From Stakelama flava (GTDB taxonomy: Bacteria; Pseudomonadota; Alphaproteobacteria; Sphingomonadales; Sphingomonadaceae): DNA of 64,000 nt. The stretch covers positions 1 through 64,000 of the forward strand of contig NZ_JAHWZX010000015.1 of assembly GCF_019351405.1 (NCBI RefSeq). The letters run 5' to 3'. A program made the position numbers and the translations under genes. The notes beneath the pieces are model-generated. The model saw only the letters and a list, made by a program, of their open reading frames with translations. It did no database searches and was not told where the DNA came from. Within the stretch, counting starts at the first letter, position 1. Each line of letters opens with the position of its first letter. This document shows, piece by piece, positions 1 through 9,061 of this stretch.

Positions 1-69
1 TGGATCGGTGAGAACTGGCCGGCCATGGAAGCCGCGCGCCGCGAGTATGATGCGAGATCAGGACAGTGA
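1..69 (+). CDS. 3' end of an unidentified protein (partial)
   Basis: An open frame runs in from the left edge and stops at TGA 67-69. The visible tail is 22 residues, beginning WIGENWPAMEAARRE and ending in DARSGQ. I do not recognise the family from so short a tail. The following 197 bases up to the DUF3667 gene on the other strand hold no gene I can support. This could be a chance open frame, but the even codon use and the clean stop favour a real gene end. Confidence 0.4.
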   Translation, partial: WIGENWPAMEAARREYDARSGQ

Positions 70-266
70 GACGCTAGGCAGCTATCGTCCCGGTGTTTCC
101 TAAAACCCGTCTGTCTCCAATCCACCCTAGTCGGACGTTCGGTGAGGTTGGCACTTGTCCACGCAGCCTAGGCGCGAGAGCGTAGCGCTGGATTGCTTCA
201 CCGCGTTCGCAATAACGGGGCATCAGCGCGCCCTGTCCCGTTCTGCCCGGACTGATCAGCCCTGCG

Positions 267-1334
267 TCAGCCGAAGCCGAGTGCGAGGAGCGCGAAAAAG
301 AACAGCGCCATGACGATGGTGGTGCATATCAGCAGGATGACGGTGCGGATGACCGTGCCGACCGGGCCGAGGCGATAGGCGCCGCGCAGCTGGCGCGCGA
401 TGTGCCAGATGGCGACCGTGCCGCCGATCAGCGTCAGCGTGCCGCCGCCCACCCCCAGCGCGCCCGCAATGGTCAGCACGATGAACATCAGCGACATGAA
501 CGCGATCGAATAGGTCACGAACACGGCATGGTCGTAGATCGGAATATCGCGCCGCCAGAAGAACAGCAGCCACATGAAGGGCAGCGACAGCGGGATCAGC
601 AGCCAGGAAAATTTATAGCCGCTCGATTGCAGCTTGTACGCCATAAGGCCGGGGTTTTTTTGCCATTTCTCGATCCCGTGATCAAGCCAGTGCGATCCCG
701 TTTCCACCTTGTCGCCGGTAACCGCGCCCTGCAATGTTTCGGCATTGCCAAGCCCCGACAGTTCGGAATCCTGCTGCGCGATGCGGGCGTCCAGTTGCTG
801 TGCGCGCTCGGTGCCGTCGGCGGTCCGCCCGCGTTCGACGCGAAGGTCGGCAAGCGAGCGTTCGAGCATGCCGCGCTGCTCCGTGATCCGAAGGTGCAGC
901 CGGTTGTCGGTCAGCGCGGCCGGCGCGCCCAGATCGGCGGGCGGTTGCAGCCCGACGATCGAGAATACCGCGAACATCACGAATACCGAGAACAGGAACA
1001 ATGCCATCGGCGACACGAACCGCGCGCGCTCGCCCGCAATATAGCGGCGGGTGAGGACGCCGGGACGCCAGGCGAGCAGCGGCAGGGTGCGCCAGAGCTT
1101 GCCTTCGAAATGAACGACCCCATGTAGTATCTCGTGACCGATAGCGCCGAGCGTACGATGGACATGGGCGTGCTGGCCGCAGCGATGGCAATGCGAACCG
1201 ATCAGCGCGGTGCCGCAGTTGAGGCAAAGCCCGCTGCCCCCGTCCGCGCCGCCTTCGCCATGCGATGGTTCGAATACGCGCCCGATAAGCGCGCCGGTGG
1301 CGATATCGCCGGCTGCTTCCATTCCCCCGCTCAT
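267..1334 (-). CDS. DUF3667 family membrane protein
   Basis: A 355-residue protein of the DUF3667 family, whose function is unknown. An N-terminal zinc-ribbon-like segment carries C37-x2-C40 and C49-x2-C52. It is followed by the family's amphipathic region (HEILHGVVHFEGK... TLPLLAWRPGVLTRRYI). Four hydrophobic segments follow: one just after RARFVSP and three in the C-terminal third, separated by a polar, probably coiled-coil stretch rich in Glu, Arg and Gln. I chose the ATG at 1334 because it begins just ahead of the zinc ribbon; the open frame upstream would run antisense into proA. It is divergent from proA with 75 bases between them. Membrane location is inferred from the hydrophobic segments. 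Confidence 0.8.
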   Translation of the reverse strand: MSGGMEAAGDIATGALIGRVFEPSHGEGGADGGSGLCLNCGTALIGSHCHRCGQHAHVHRTLGAIGHEILHGVVHFEGKLWRTLPLLAWRPGVLTRRYIAGERARFVSPMALFLFSVFVMFAVFSIVGLQPPADLGAPAALTDNRLHLRITEQRGMLERSLADLRVERGRTADGTERAQQLDARIAQQDSELSGLGNAETLQGAVTGDKVETGSHWLDHGIEKWQKNPGLMAYKLQSSGYKFSWLLIPLSLPFMWLLFFWRRDIPIYDHAVFVTYSIAFMSLMFIVLTIAGALGVGGGTLTLIGGTVAIWHIARQLRGAYRLGPVGTVIRTVILLICTTIVMALFFFALLALGFG

Positions 1335-1409
1335 GGAGCGGATAAATATCACGCTTTGTCGCGTTGATCGAGCGAGCAGACAAAGCAGCACAATCAGCAG
1401 AGGAACCTT

Positions 1410-2693
1410 ATGAACGCCACCGTGACGACCATGCCAATAACCGACGACCCCGAAGCGCTGATTGCCGATATGGGCAGGCGCGCCCGTGCCGCCGCCAAGA
1501 CGCTGGTGACGATGTCGAGCGCGGAAAAGGCCAAGGGTCTGGCGGCGGCAGCCAATGCGATTCGCGCCGATGCCGACGCGATCAAGGCCGCCAATGCGAA
1601 GGACATGGAAAACGGCAAGGCGAAAGGGCTTTCTGCCGCCATGCTTGACCGGCTGAAGCTGGACGATGCGCGGATCGAAGGCACCGCCGCCGGGGTTGAG
1701 GCAGTGTCGAAATTGACCGATCCGGTTGGCGACGTCATCTCCGAACACACCCAGCCAAATGGATTGAAGATGCGCCGCGTGCGTATTCCGATCGGGGTGA
1801 TCGGCATCATCTATGAAAGCCGTCCCAACGTCACCGCCGACGCCGGCGCTTTGTGCGTGATGAGCGGCAACGCGGCGATCCTGCGCGGTGGTTCGGAAGC
1901 GGTCGAAAGCAACCGCGCGGTGCATGCGGCGCTGGTCCGCGGCTTTCGCGAAGCAGGGCTTCCCGAAGATGCGGTTCAGCTAGTCCCCACCACCGATCGC
2001 GCGGCGGTGGGCGCGATGCTGAAAGCCGACGGGCTGATCGACATGATCGTGCCGCGCGGCGGCAAGAGCCTGGTCGCGCGCGTTCAGAACGAGGCGAAGG
2101 TGCCTGTTCTCGCGCATCTCGACGGCATGAATCACACCTATATCGATGCGAAGGCGGACCCGGCGATGGCGCGCGAAATCGCGGTCAATGCGAAGATGCG
2201 TCGCACCGGCGTGTGCGGTGCGATGGAAACACTGCTGATCGATCGTGGCTTTGCCGAGGCGAAGTCGGTGGTTCAGGGCCTTGCCGATGCGGGCTGCGAA
2301 ATTCGCGGCGATGCCGATGCGGTGAAGCTGATCGACAATGCCAAACAGGCGAATGACGAGGATTGGGACACCGAATATCTGGAGCCCATCGTCGCGGTGA
2401 AATTCGTCGACGGCGTTGACGATGCACTGACTCATATCGAGGGCCATTCGTCGGGCCATACCGACGCGATCGTGACCGGCGACGAAGCGACCGCGCAGAA
2501 ATTCATCAACCGCGTCGATTCGGCGATCGTAATGTGGAATGCCTCCAGCCAGTTCGCCGATGGCGGCGAATTCGGGCTGGGTGCCGAAATCGGCATTTCG
2601 ACCGGCCGATTGCACGCACGCGGTCCCGTCGCGCTGGAAGGGCTGACCACGTATAAATGGGTGGTGCTGGGATCGGGGCAAACCCGCCCATAA
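1410..2693 (+). CDS. proA: Gamma-glutamyl phosphate reductase (glutamate-5-semialdehyde dehydrogenase)
   Basis: ProA reduces L-glutamyl 5-phosphate with NADPH to glutamate 5-semialdehyde, the second step of proline synthesis in the cytoplasm. The 427 residues match the usual family length (about 420). Diagnostic stretches are IPIGVIGIIYESRPNVT, the nucleotide-binding IVPRGGKSL, and the catalytic cysteine C269 in RTGVCGAMETLL. The end, GLGAEIGISTGRLHARGP, is also typical. The start ATG at 1410 follows an AGAGGAA ribosome site. The partner gene proB is not adjacent here. A strong hairpin follows the gene, so it is probably transcribed alone. Confidence 0.96.
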   Translation: MNATVTTMPITDDPEALIADMGRRARAAAKTLVTMSSAEKAKGLAAAANAIRADADAIKAANAKDMENGKAKGLSAAMLDRLKLDDARIEGTAAGVEAVSKLTDPVGDVISEHTQPNGLKMRRVRIPIGVIGIIYESRPNVTADAGALCVMSGNAAILRGGSEAVESNRAVHAALVRGFREAGLPEDAVQLVPTTDRAAVGAMLKADGLIDMIVPRGGKSLVARVQNEAKVPVLAHLDGMNHTYIDAKADPAMAREIAVNAKMRRTGVCGAMETLLIDRGFAEAKSVVQGLADAGCEIRGDADAVKLIDNAKQANDEDWDTEYLEPIVAVKFVDGVDDALTHIEGHSSGHTDAIVTGDEATAQKFINRVDSAIVMWNASSQFADGGEFGLGAEIGISTGRLHARGPVALEGLTTYKWVVLGSGQTRP

Positions 2694-2731
2694 GCACATC
2701 CCGCTCGGTTTTTCCGGCACGCGAACGACAG

Positions 2732-2756
2732 GCGGCAAGGGGCGATCCCTTGCCGC
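2732..2756 (+). terminator. Rho-independent-like hairpin after proA
   Basis: GCGGCAAGGG (2732-2741) and CCCTTGCCGC (2747-2756) form a perfect 10-bp stem with a 5-base loop, followed by TTTC. It lies 39 bases after the proA stop and ahead of the next gene, the expected place for a terminator. The T-tract is short, as is common in GC-rich genomes. Confidence 0.65.
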
Positions 2757-2839
2757 TTTCGTGTCCGGTCCCCATTTTGTGCGCGTGCGAGCAAGCCGCT
2801 TCGCCGCTTTCCCACGCCGTAATCCAAAGGAGCCATTCC

Positions 2840-3886
2840 ATGCGCTACAACCAGCTCGGCCGTACCGGCCTTCTTGTTTCCGAGCTGTGCCTTGGCACCA
2901 TGACCTTTGGCGGCAAGGGGTTCTTCAAGGCGGTGGGACAGGTCGGGCAGGACGATGCCGATGCGCTGATGCGCCGCGCGATCGATGCGGGCGTGAACTT
3001 CATCGACACCGCGAACGTCTATTCCGAAGGGCTGTCGGAGGAAATCACCGGCCAGTCGATCCGCAATCTCGGCCTGCGGCGCGAGGATGTGGTGCTCGCC
3101 ACCAAGGTGCTGGGGCCGATGGGCGACGGCCCGAACGATCGCGGCGCATCGCGCGGGCACATCATGGATCAGGCCAAGGCGAGCCTGAAACGCCTGAACA
3201 CCGATCATATCGACCTGTATCAGATTCACGGTTTCGATCCCCTGACCCCGATTGAGGAAACGCTGCGCGCGCTCGACGATCTCGTCCGGCAGGGGCATGT
3301 CCGCTATATCGGGGTATCGAACTGGGCGGCGTGGCAGATCATGAAGGCGCTGGGCATTTCCGATCGCGAAGGGCTGGCGCGCTTTGCCAGTGTGCAATCC
3401 TATTACACGCTTGTCGGCCGCGATCTGGAGCGTGAGGTTGTGCCGATGATGCGGTCCGAAAATGTCGGGCTGATGGTCTGGTCGCCACTCGCCGGGGGCT
3501 ATCTGTCGGGCAAATATCGCGGCGATGCGAAGGACGGACGCCGCGCGCAATTCGATTTTCCGCCCGTCAATACGGCGCGCGGCGACAGCATTCTCGACGC
3601 GATGGAGCCGATCGCCAAGCGCCACGATGTTTCGATGGCGCGCGTCGCGCTTGGCTGGTTGCTCCACCAGCCGCATGTCAGCAGCGTGATCATGGGGGCC
3701 AAGCGGATCGACCAGCTTGAGGACAATCTTGCCGCCGCCGAGCTTCGCCTGTCGGACGACGAACTCGCAACGCTCGACAAGGTCAGCCGCCTGCCCGCCG
3801 AATATCCCGGCTGGATGATCGAACGGCAGGGCGGATATCGCAGCGGCGGACAGGCGGGTCAGCCGCCCGCCCCCGACGACGACTGA
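2840..3886 (+). CDS. Aldo/keto reductase
   Basis: NAD(P)H-dependent oxidoreductase of the aldo/keto reductase superfamily, 348 residues, in the clade close to YajO / Tas-type proteins. The start MRYNQLGRTGLLVSELCLGTMTFG is canonical. The catalytic Asp-Tyr pair is in FIDTANVYSEG, the Lys in LATKV and the His in YQIHGFD. SNWAAWQ and the C-terminal cofactor motif SSVIMGAKRIDQLEDNL are clear. I chose ATG 2840, preceded by AAAGGAG, over an upstream extension into the proA terminator region. The physiological substrate cannot be read from sequence. It ends 14 bases before nadD and may head that operon. Confidence 0.9.
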   Translation: MRYNQLGRTGLLVSELCLGTMTFGGKGFFKAVGQVGQDDADALMRRAIDAGVNFIDTANVYSEGLSEEITGQSIRNLGLRREDVVLATKVLGPMGDGPNDRGASRGHIMDQAKASLKRLNTDHIDLYQIHGFDPLTPIEETLRALDDLVRQGHVRYIGVSNWAAWQIMKALGISDREGLARFASVQSYYTLVGRDLEREVVPMMRSENVGLMVWSPLAGGYLSGKYRGDAKDGRRAQFDFPPVNTARGDSILDAMEPIAKRHDVSMARVALGWLLHQPHVSSVIMGAKRIDQLEDNLAAAELRLSDDELATLDKVSRLPAEYPGWMIERQGGYRSGGQAGQPPAPDDD

Positions 3887-3900
3887 GGACCGGCGGCGCA

Positions 3901-4545
3901 ATGGGGAGCAAAGCGCGAGGCGGACGGATCGGCCTGTTGGGCGGATCGTTCAACCCGGCGCATGACGCGCATCGGTCGATCTCGCTCGCCGCGATCGATT
4001 CGCTCGGCCTGGACGAGGTGTGGTGGCTGGTGTCACCCGGCAATCCGTTGAAGGACAGCGCGAACGATATGGCGCCCTTTGCCGCGCGCATGGCATCGGC
4101 GCGCGCGCTTGCCCGGCGCGCGCCAATCCGGGCAAGCGGAATCGAAAGGACGCTCGGCACCCGCTATACCGCCGATACGCTGGCCCGGCTGGTCCGCCGC
4201 TACCCCCGCTACCGGTTCGTATGGCTGATGGGGGGCGACAATCTCGACCAGTTCCATCGCTGGCGCGACTGGCGGAAAATTGCGCGCACGGTGCCGATTG
4301 CGGTTATCGCGCGTCCGGGGTATGATCGTTGTGCCCACGCAAATCCTGCGATGGGTTGGCTGCGGCGCTTCGTGCGGCCCGCAGGCCAGGCAAAGAACTG
4401 GACCAAGTGGAGATTGCCGGCCCTCGTGCGCTTGCGCTTTCGCCCCGATCCGACTTCGGCGACCGCCATTCGCGCCGCCAACCCTGCCTGGCACCGGCAA
4501 TGTTCGCCGTCCCATGTCAAATGCACCGATTTAGCGAACCCCTAG
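3901..4545 (+). CDS. nadD: Nicotinate-nucleotide adenylyltransferase
   Basis: NadD transfers AMP from ATP to nicotinate mononucleotide, giving deamido-NAD in NAD synthesis. The 214-residue protein has the nucleotidyltransferase signature GLLGGSFNPAHDAH at residues 12-25. It also has the family stretches WWLVSPGNPLK, GTRYTADTL and FVWLMGGDNLDQFHRW, and the ISSTxIR-like C-terminal motif appears as DPTSATAIR. The order nadD-rsfS-rlmH is a conserved alphaproteobacterial cluster. The last 20 or so residues after AIRAANPAW look like unstructured tail. Confidence 0.93.
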   Translation: MGSKARGGRIGLLGGSFNPAHDAHRSISLAAIDSLGLDEVWWLVSPGNPLKDSANDMAPFAARMASARALARRAPIRASGIERTLGTRYTADTLARLVRRYPRYRFVWLMGGDNLDQFHRWRDWRKIARTVPIAVIARPGYDRCAHANPAMGWLRRFVRPAGQAKNWTKWRLPALVRLRFRPDPTSATAIRAANPAWHRQCSPSHVKCTDLANP

Positions 4546-4553
4546 GAGCAACC

Positions 4554-4940
4554 TTGGCCGCATCTCCCAATGTGACCCCGTCGCCCGGCACCGAGGATGC
4601 CGAGGCGCTGCACAAACTCGTTATCGATTCGCTCGACGCCGATCAGGCGGTGGAGACGGTTTCGATCCCGCTCGCGGGCAAAAGCAGCATCGCCGATCAC
4701 ATGGTGATCGCGTCAGGCCGGTCGAGCCGGCAAGTCGCATCGATGGCAAGCAAATTGTCCGAAAAGATCAAGGCCGAGTTCGGCCGCAGCCCGCGTGTCG
4801 AAGGGCTGCAGACCGCCGACTGGGTATTGATCGACGCGGGCGATGTCATCGTCCACCTGTTCCGCCCGGAAGTGCGCAGCTTCTATAATCTGGAACGGAT
4901 GTGGTCGTTCGGTGAGGAATCGCCGACCGGTACCGCCTGA
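4554..4940 (+). CDS. rsfS: Ribosome silencing factor
   Basis: RsfS (Iojap/DUF143 family) binds ribosomal protein uL14 and blocks subunit joining when nutrients are limiting. About 128 residues, with the family core ALHKLVIDSLDADQAVETVSIP, KSSIADHMVIASGRSSRQVASMA, VEGLQTADWVLIDAGDVIVHLF and the C-terminal FRPEVRSFYNLERMW. I favour a TTG start at 4554 because TAGGAGCA lies just upstream at good spacing. An ATG at 4521 in the same frame, overlapping nadD, would add 11 residues and is the alternative. Confidence 0.88.
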   Translation: MAASPNVTPSPGTEDAEALHKLVIDSLDADQAVETVSIPLAGKSSIADHMVIASGRSSRQVASMASKLSEKIKAEFGRSPRVEGLQTADWVLIDAGDVIVHLFRPEVRSFYNLERMWSFGEESPTGTA

Positions 4941-4962
4941 CCCGCTCGCCGCGCGAACCGTC

Positions 4963-5385
4963 ATGCGATTGCATATCGTCGCGCGCGGCAAGATCGGCCG
5001 CAGCCCGGAAAGCGATATCGTCCAGCGCTATGTAAAGCGCATCGCGTGGGACGTGCGGATCACCGAACTGCCCGATCAGGGGGGCAGGATACCGGCGATG
5101 GATACGCCCGGACGGCTGATCCTGCTCGACGAGACCGGGCGCGATATGCCTTCGATGGAATTTGCCGGAATATTGGGCCGCTGGCGCGACGATGGCATGC
5201 GCGAAGCGCGCTTCATGCTGGGCGCGGCCGATGGCTTCGATGACGAAGCGCGCAGCCGGGCCGACCTGCTGCTGTCGTTCGGCCGGCTGACCTGGCCGCA
5301 TATGCTGGCGCGCGCGATGCTGGCCGAGCAATTGTGGCGCGCGACCAGCATCCTTGCCAACCACCCCTATCATCGCGAAGGCTGA
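4963..5385 (+). CDS. rlmH: 23S rRNA (pseudouridine1915-N3)-methyltransferase
   Basis: RlmH is a SPOUT-class methyltransferase that methylates pseudouridine 1915 in helix 69 of 23S rRNA. The 140-residue length is typical (about 140-155). MRLHIVARGKIGRSPE opens the protein, and LILLDETGRDMPSMEFA and FMLGAADGFDDEAR (the SAM-binding glycine-rich loop) follow. The end LAEQLWRATSILANHPYH is near-universal in RlmH. It lies 22 bases after rsfS and its stop overlaps the next start (TGATG), so it is co-transcribed with its neighbours. Confidence 0.95.
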   Translation: MRLHIVARGKIGRSPESDIVQRYVKRIAWDVRITELPDQGGRIPAMDTPGRLILLDETGRDMPSMEFAGILGRWRDDGMREARFMLGAADGFDDEARSRADLLLSFGRLTWPHMLARAMLAEQLWRATSILANHPYHREG

Positions 5386-6578
5386 TGCGCATGAAGGGCG
5401 GCCGGATCATCATGGCGGCGGGCGCGGCGATTGCGCTGACCAGCGGCGCCGCGACGATGCTGCGCGCCCAGCCGAGCGCGCCCGACAATCAGCAGATGCG
5501 GCTGGCGACGGCCAAGCGCGATGCCGAGGCAGCGCGCAAACGCTCCACCGATCTTCAACGCGCGGCCGATGCCGAACGCGATCAGGCGGCCAGAGCGAAG
5601 GCCGAACAGGCCGCCGTCGCCGAGCGGATCAAGGCGGCCAAGCTCGACATCGCGGCGGCACGCGCACGAATCGCGATCATTCGCCAGCGGCTGGCGGCGC
5701 GGCGCGGCGAACTCGCCGAACGGCAGGGGCCGATCGCGCGACTGATCGCGGCGCTGCAAGCAATGGCGCGCCGCCCGCAATTCGTCGCGCTGGTGCAGCC
5801 CGGTTCGACGCGTGACATGGTGCATGTCCGCGCGATGCTGGGCACGATCATGCCGGTGGTGAAGGCGCGCACCGATGCCGTTCGACAGGAAATCGCCCAT
5901 GTGCGCACGCTTCGCGGCCAGGCTGCGCTGGCGGTGGCCAGCCTGGACGAGAGCCGCGACGATCTGGAACAGCAACGGCTTGCCTTTACCAAGCTGGAGG
6001 CGCGGCACCGTGCGCGCTCGGCCGAGCTTGACCGCCGCGCGATGTTCGAATCGGACCATGCGATCGCGCTGGGCGAACGCGCGCGCGATCTGGTCGATCA
6101 GATGCAGATATCGCGCGACGAAGCCGATACGCGCGAAGCGCTGGCCGCGCTTCCCGGTCCACTGCCCCGGCCCGACGAAAGCGATGCCGGCCGCGACCCG
6201 CGTGAAGCGGACCGCTCGCCCTATCTGCTCGCGGTGGTCGGGCAGTTGAAGACCGGGTTGGGTGAGGTTTCGGCCAATGGCGTTCGGTCACGCGGCCTGA
6301 CGCTGGCGACATGGCCGGGGGCAAAGGTGATCGCTCCCGCCGCGGGCACGGTGCGCTATGCCGGGCAATTCCGCTCGTTCGGAAATGTCGTCATCATCGA
6401 TCATGGCAAGGGCTGGACGACGGCGATTACCGGGCTTGGAGCGATATCGGTGCATCGCGGCGACACCGTGCGGCAGGGCGCGGCCATCGGCGCCGCGCCG
6501 CAAACCGATGCGCCGCGCATCACCGTCGAACTGCGGCGCAAGGACGTGCCCGTCGACATGACCGGACTGATGGGATGA
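5385..6578 (+). CDS. EnvC-like murein hydrolase activator (degenerate M23/LytM)
   Basis: A 397-residue exported coiled-coil protein with a C-terminal LytM (peptidase M23) domain. The N-terminus has a signal sequence (IIMAAGAAIALTSGAATMLRAQP). Residues about 35-250 are heptad-rich Ala/Arg/Glu coiled coil with an EnvC-type hinge. The LytM domain (about residues 290-395) keeps the fold motif FGNVVIIDHGKGWTT. It lacks the zinc ligands: no HxxxD before IAPAAG and no HxH where AITGLGAI stands. Loss of these is typical of EnvC-type activators of cell-division amidases rather than active peptidases. It overlaps rlmH by one base and is followed 90 bases later by a CtpA-type protease, a common pairing. 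Confidence 0.85.
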   Translation: MRMKGGRIIMAAGAAIALTSGAATMLRAQPSAPDNQQMRLATAKRDAEAARKRSTDLQRAADAERDQAARAKAEQAAVAERIKAAKLDIAAARARIAIIRQRLAARRGELAERQGPIARLIAALQAMARRPQFVALVQPGSTRDMVHVRAMLGTIMPVVKARTDAVRQEIAHVRTLRGQAALAVASLDESRDDLEQQRLAFTKLEARHRARSAELDRRAMFESDHAIALGERARDLVDQMQISRDEADTREALAALPGPLPRPDESDAGRDPREADRSPYLLAVVGQLKTGLGEVSANGVRSRGLTLATWPGAKVIAPAAGTVRYAGQFRSFGNVVIIDHGKGWTTAITGLGAISVHRGDTVRQGAAIGAAPQTDAPRITVELRRKDVPVDMTGLMG

Positions 6579-6668
6579 GTATTACGCAAACTGCGCTTTG
6601 ATCCAGCCCGGGAAACAGGGTAACAGCCCATGATACAACCGTTCCGTTTCATTCTCGAAAGCGTATCC

Positions 6669-7991
6669 ATGTACCGTCCGCTCCTGCAGGCTACCGCCAT
6701 TGTCGGCGCGATGGCGCTGATTCCCGTTTCGACCAGCGCGATGGCCGAAGTGGACACCAACAGCTATCGCGACCTCGACTTGTTCATGGACGTCTTCAAC
6801 CGGGTGAAGGCCGATTATGTCGATCCGGTCGACAACAAGACACTGGTTAAGGGCGCGATCGACGGGATGCTCGCCGCGCTCGATCCGCACAGCAGCTATG
6901 TCGACGAACTGGATTACGACAATCTGCAGATCCAGACGCAGGGCAATTACGGCGGGCTGGGCCTGACGGTGACTCAGGAAAACGGCGTGGTGAAGGTCAT
7001 CGCGCCGACCGAGGACACCCCTGCCGATCGGGCGGGGATCAAGGCGGGCGATTACATCACCCATATCGACGGCAAGCTGATCTATGGCGACACGCTGGAC
7101 GCGTCGATCGAGAAGATGCGCGGCGAACCGGGCACCGACATCACGCTGACCATCGTTCGCCCCGGCGCGGACAAGCCGCTGGAAAAGACGCTTACCCGCG
7201 AAATCATCACTCAGAAGCCGGTGAAGTGGGAAGTGAAGGACGGCGTCGGCGTCATAAACATCAATACCTTCTCCGCCACCACGGGCAAGGATACGCGCGC
7301 GGCGATCGTCGCGATCAACAAGTCGCTGGGCCATGCCCCGCTCGGCTATGTCGTGGACCTGCGCGAAAATGGCGGCGGGCTGCTGAGCCAGGCGATCGAG
7401 GTTTCGGACGTGTTCCTCGACCACGGAGAAATCGTATCGCAGCGCGGACGCGGCAACGATATCGAACGCTATTACGCCGAAAGCGCGGTTCCGGGCGATG
7501 TGACAAAGGGCGCGCCGGTCGTCGTGCTGGTCGATGCGGGCACCGCATCGGCTTCGGAAATCGTGGCGGGCGCGTTGCAGGATCATCACCGCGCGCTGGT
7601 GATGGGCGTGCGCAGCTTCGGCAAGGGATCGGTCCAGACGCTGTTGCCATTGGGGCCGAAGACCGCGCTCCGCCTGACCACCGCGCGCTATTACACCCCG
7701 TCCGGCCGGTCGGTGCAGGAAGGCGGGATCGAACCCGATCTGGCCGTGCCGCAGCTTTCGGACGATGATTATGACAGCCGCCCGGTCTTCCGCGAGGCGG
7801 ACCTGCGCCGCCACCTGATCAACACGGCAAAGGCGGACAACGACCTTTTGGAAGATGACGAAAAGACCGATCCGGCGTTCGATACCGATGCCGAAGCGCT
7901 GAAGAAGAAGGGGATCGAGGACTTCCAGCTTCATTATGCGCTTCAGACGATCGCCCGGCTGGGCACGTCACGCGTGGCGAGCGCAAAGTAA
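6669..7991 (+). CDS. S41 family carboxy-terminal processing peptidase
   Basis: Periplasmic serine protease of the CtpA/Prc S41 family, about 440 residues. Signal peptide MYRPLLQATAIVGAMALIP ends near SAMA. The PDZ domain (GGLGLTVTQENGVVKVIAP to the mid-protein) precedes the S41 core. The catalytic Ser is in TASASEIVAGAL and the Lys lies in SFGKGSVQ, the Ser-Lys dyad of the family. ATG 6669 starts cleanly at the signal peptide; an in-frame ATG at 6630 would add 13 residues. It follows the EnvC-like gene, consistent with a role in envelope or peptidoglycan-enzyme processing, and runs into the dsbB-like gene with only 3 bases between. Confidence 0.92.
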   Translation: MYRPLLQATAIVGAMALIPVSTSAMAEVDTNSYRDLDLFMDVFNRVKADYVDPVDNKTLVKGAIDGMLAALDPHSSYVDELDYDNLQIQTQGNYGGLGLTVTQENGVVKVIAPTEDTPADRAGIKAGDYITHIDGKLIYGDTLDASIEKMRGEPGTDITLTIVRPGADKPLEKTLTREIITQKPVKWEVKDGVGVININTFSATTGKDTRAAIVAINKSLGHAPLGYVVDLRENGGGLLSQAIEVSDVFLDHGEIVSQRGRGNDIERYYAESAVPGDVTKGAPVVVLVDAGTASASEIVAGALQDHHRALVMGVRSFGKGSVQTLLPLGPKTALRLTTARYYTPSGRSVQEGGIEPDLAVPQLSDDDYDSRPVFREADLRRHLINTAKADNDLLEDDEKTDPAFDTDAEALKKKGIEDFQLHYALQTIARLGTSRVASAK

Positions 7992-7994
7992 GCC

Positions 7995-8480
7995 ATGCGC
8001 GCAAGCGTCAATCGCTTCCGCGCGGCGCAGATACTGGCGCTGCTCCTCCCGCTCGCGCTGATGGCGGGGGCGTTGGGATCGCAATATATCGGCGGGCTGT
8101 ATCCGTGCGAAATGTGCCACTGGCAGCGCTGGCCGCATTACGCCGCGATTATCTTCGCGGCGCTGTCGTTTCTCTTTGCCCCCCGGCGGCCGACGGCGGG
8201 CGTGCTGGTCCTGATCGCAGCGCTGTGCATCGCCGCGAGCGGCGCGATCGGCGTGTTTCACGCCGGGGTCGAATATGGCTGGTGGGACGGCATCACCGCA
8301 TGCACCGCAACATTTGACGCGAGTGGCGATTTTCTGCGCGTCATCCATGCGCCGGTGGTCCGTTGCGACACGCCGCAATGGACGCTTTTCGGGATTTCGC
8401 TCGCTGGCTTCAACGCGATATTCTCGCTGGGCGGGGCGGCGGTGATCCTGATATTGCTGGGCCGAAGGAGAAGAGCATGA
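7995..8480 (+). CDS. Disulfide bond formation protein B-like
   Basis: A 161-residue inner-membrane protein of the DsbB family, which passes electrons from DsbA to quinone. Four hydrophobic segments are visible. The first periplasmic redox pair is in LYPCEMCHWQRWPHY (C-x2-C, typical of DsbB). The second pair would be the cysteines in TACTATFD and VVRCDTP. The arrangement GxxPCxxCxxQR is diagnostic. It starts 3 bases after the S41 peptidase and its stop overlaps the coq7 start as ATGA, indicating translational coupling. Confidence 0.88.
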   Translation: MRASVNRFRAAQILALLLPLALMAGALGSQYIGGLYPCEMCHWQRWPHYAAIIFAALSFLFAPRRPTAGVLVLIAALCIAASGAIGVFHAGVEYGWWDGITACTATFDASGDFLRVIHAPVVRCDTPQWTLFGISLAGFNAIFSLGGAAVILILLGRRRRA

Positions 8481-9013
8481 GTCGCTGGAAACCGGGCGAC
8501 CGGCGTGAAGCCAGGGATGCGATGATCCGCGTCAATCAGGCGGGGGAGTTTGGCGCGACGCGAATCTATGGCGGTCAGCTTGCCATCATGGCCGACCGCG
8601 TGGGTCAGGCCCCCGCAATCGCCGGCATGGCGGAGCAGGAAGAGCGCCACCGCGAATTTTTCGATACGATGATCGCGCGTCGCGGCGTCCGCCCCACCGC
8701 GCTGCAACCCTTCTGGCATGTCGCCGGCTATGCGCTGGGCGCCGCGACGGCGGCGATGGGTCCCGAAGCGGCGATGGCGTGCACCGCGGCGGTCGAAACC
8801 GAAATCGACAAACATTATGCGCAGCAGCTGGAAACGCTGGGCGACGAGGACCCGGAGCTTTCCGAGGCGGTGGCCCGGTTTCGCGACGAAGAGCTGGAGC
8901 ATCGCGACACCGCGCTGGACGCTGGCGCCGAAAACGCCCCCGCCTATCCGCTGCTGTCGGGGCTGATCCGCGCAGGGTGCCGGGTCGCAATCGGACTGTC
9001 CAAACGGATATGA
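8477..9013 (+). CDS. coq7: Demethoxyubiquinone hydroxylase family protein
   Basis: Coq7/UbiF-type di-iron hydroxylase, which adds a hydroxyl to 2-polyprenyl-3-methyl-6-methoxy-1,4-benzoquinol in ubiquinone synthesis. The 178 residues carry the ferritin-like iron ligands: Glu in QAGEFGATRIY, ExxH in EQEERHREFF, Glu in VETEIDKHY and ExxH in DEELEHRDTAL. The ATG at 8477 shares ATGA with the end of the dsbB-like gene. Length agrees with the short alphaproteobacterial Coq7 proteins (about 170-190). Confidence 0.93.
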   Translation: MSRWKPGDRREARDAMIRVNQAGEFGATRIYGGQLAIMADRVGQAPAIAGMAEQEERHREFFDTMIARRGVRPTALQPFWHVAGYALGAATAAMGPEAAMACTAAVETEIDKHYAQQLETLGDEDPELSEAVARFRDEELEHRDTALDAGAENAPAYPLLSGLIRAGCRVAIGLSKRI

Positions 9014-9061
9014 GACAATTGGCCGCGCTCACGCGTTGATTGCGGATAAGGAGGTTTTGAC

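Noticed and set aside
1268..1280. GGTTCGAAT, reminiscent of a tRNA T-loop
   Set aside because: It lies within the DUF3667 coding region and no cloverleaf can be built around it.
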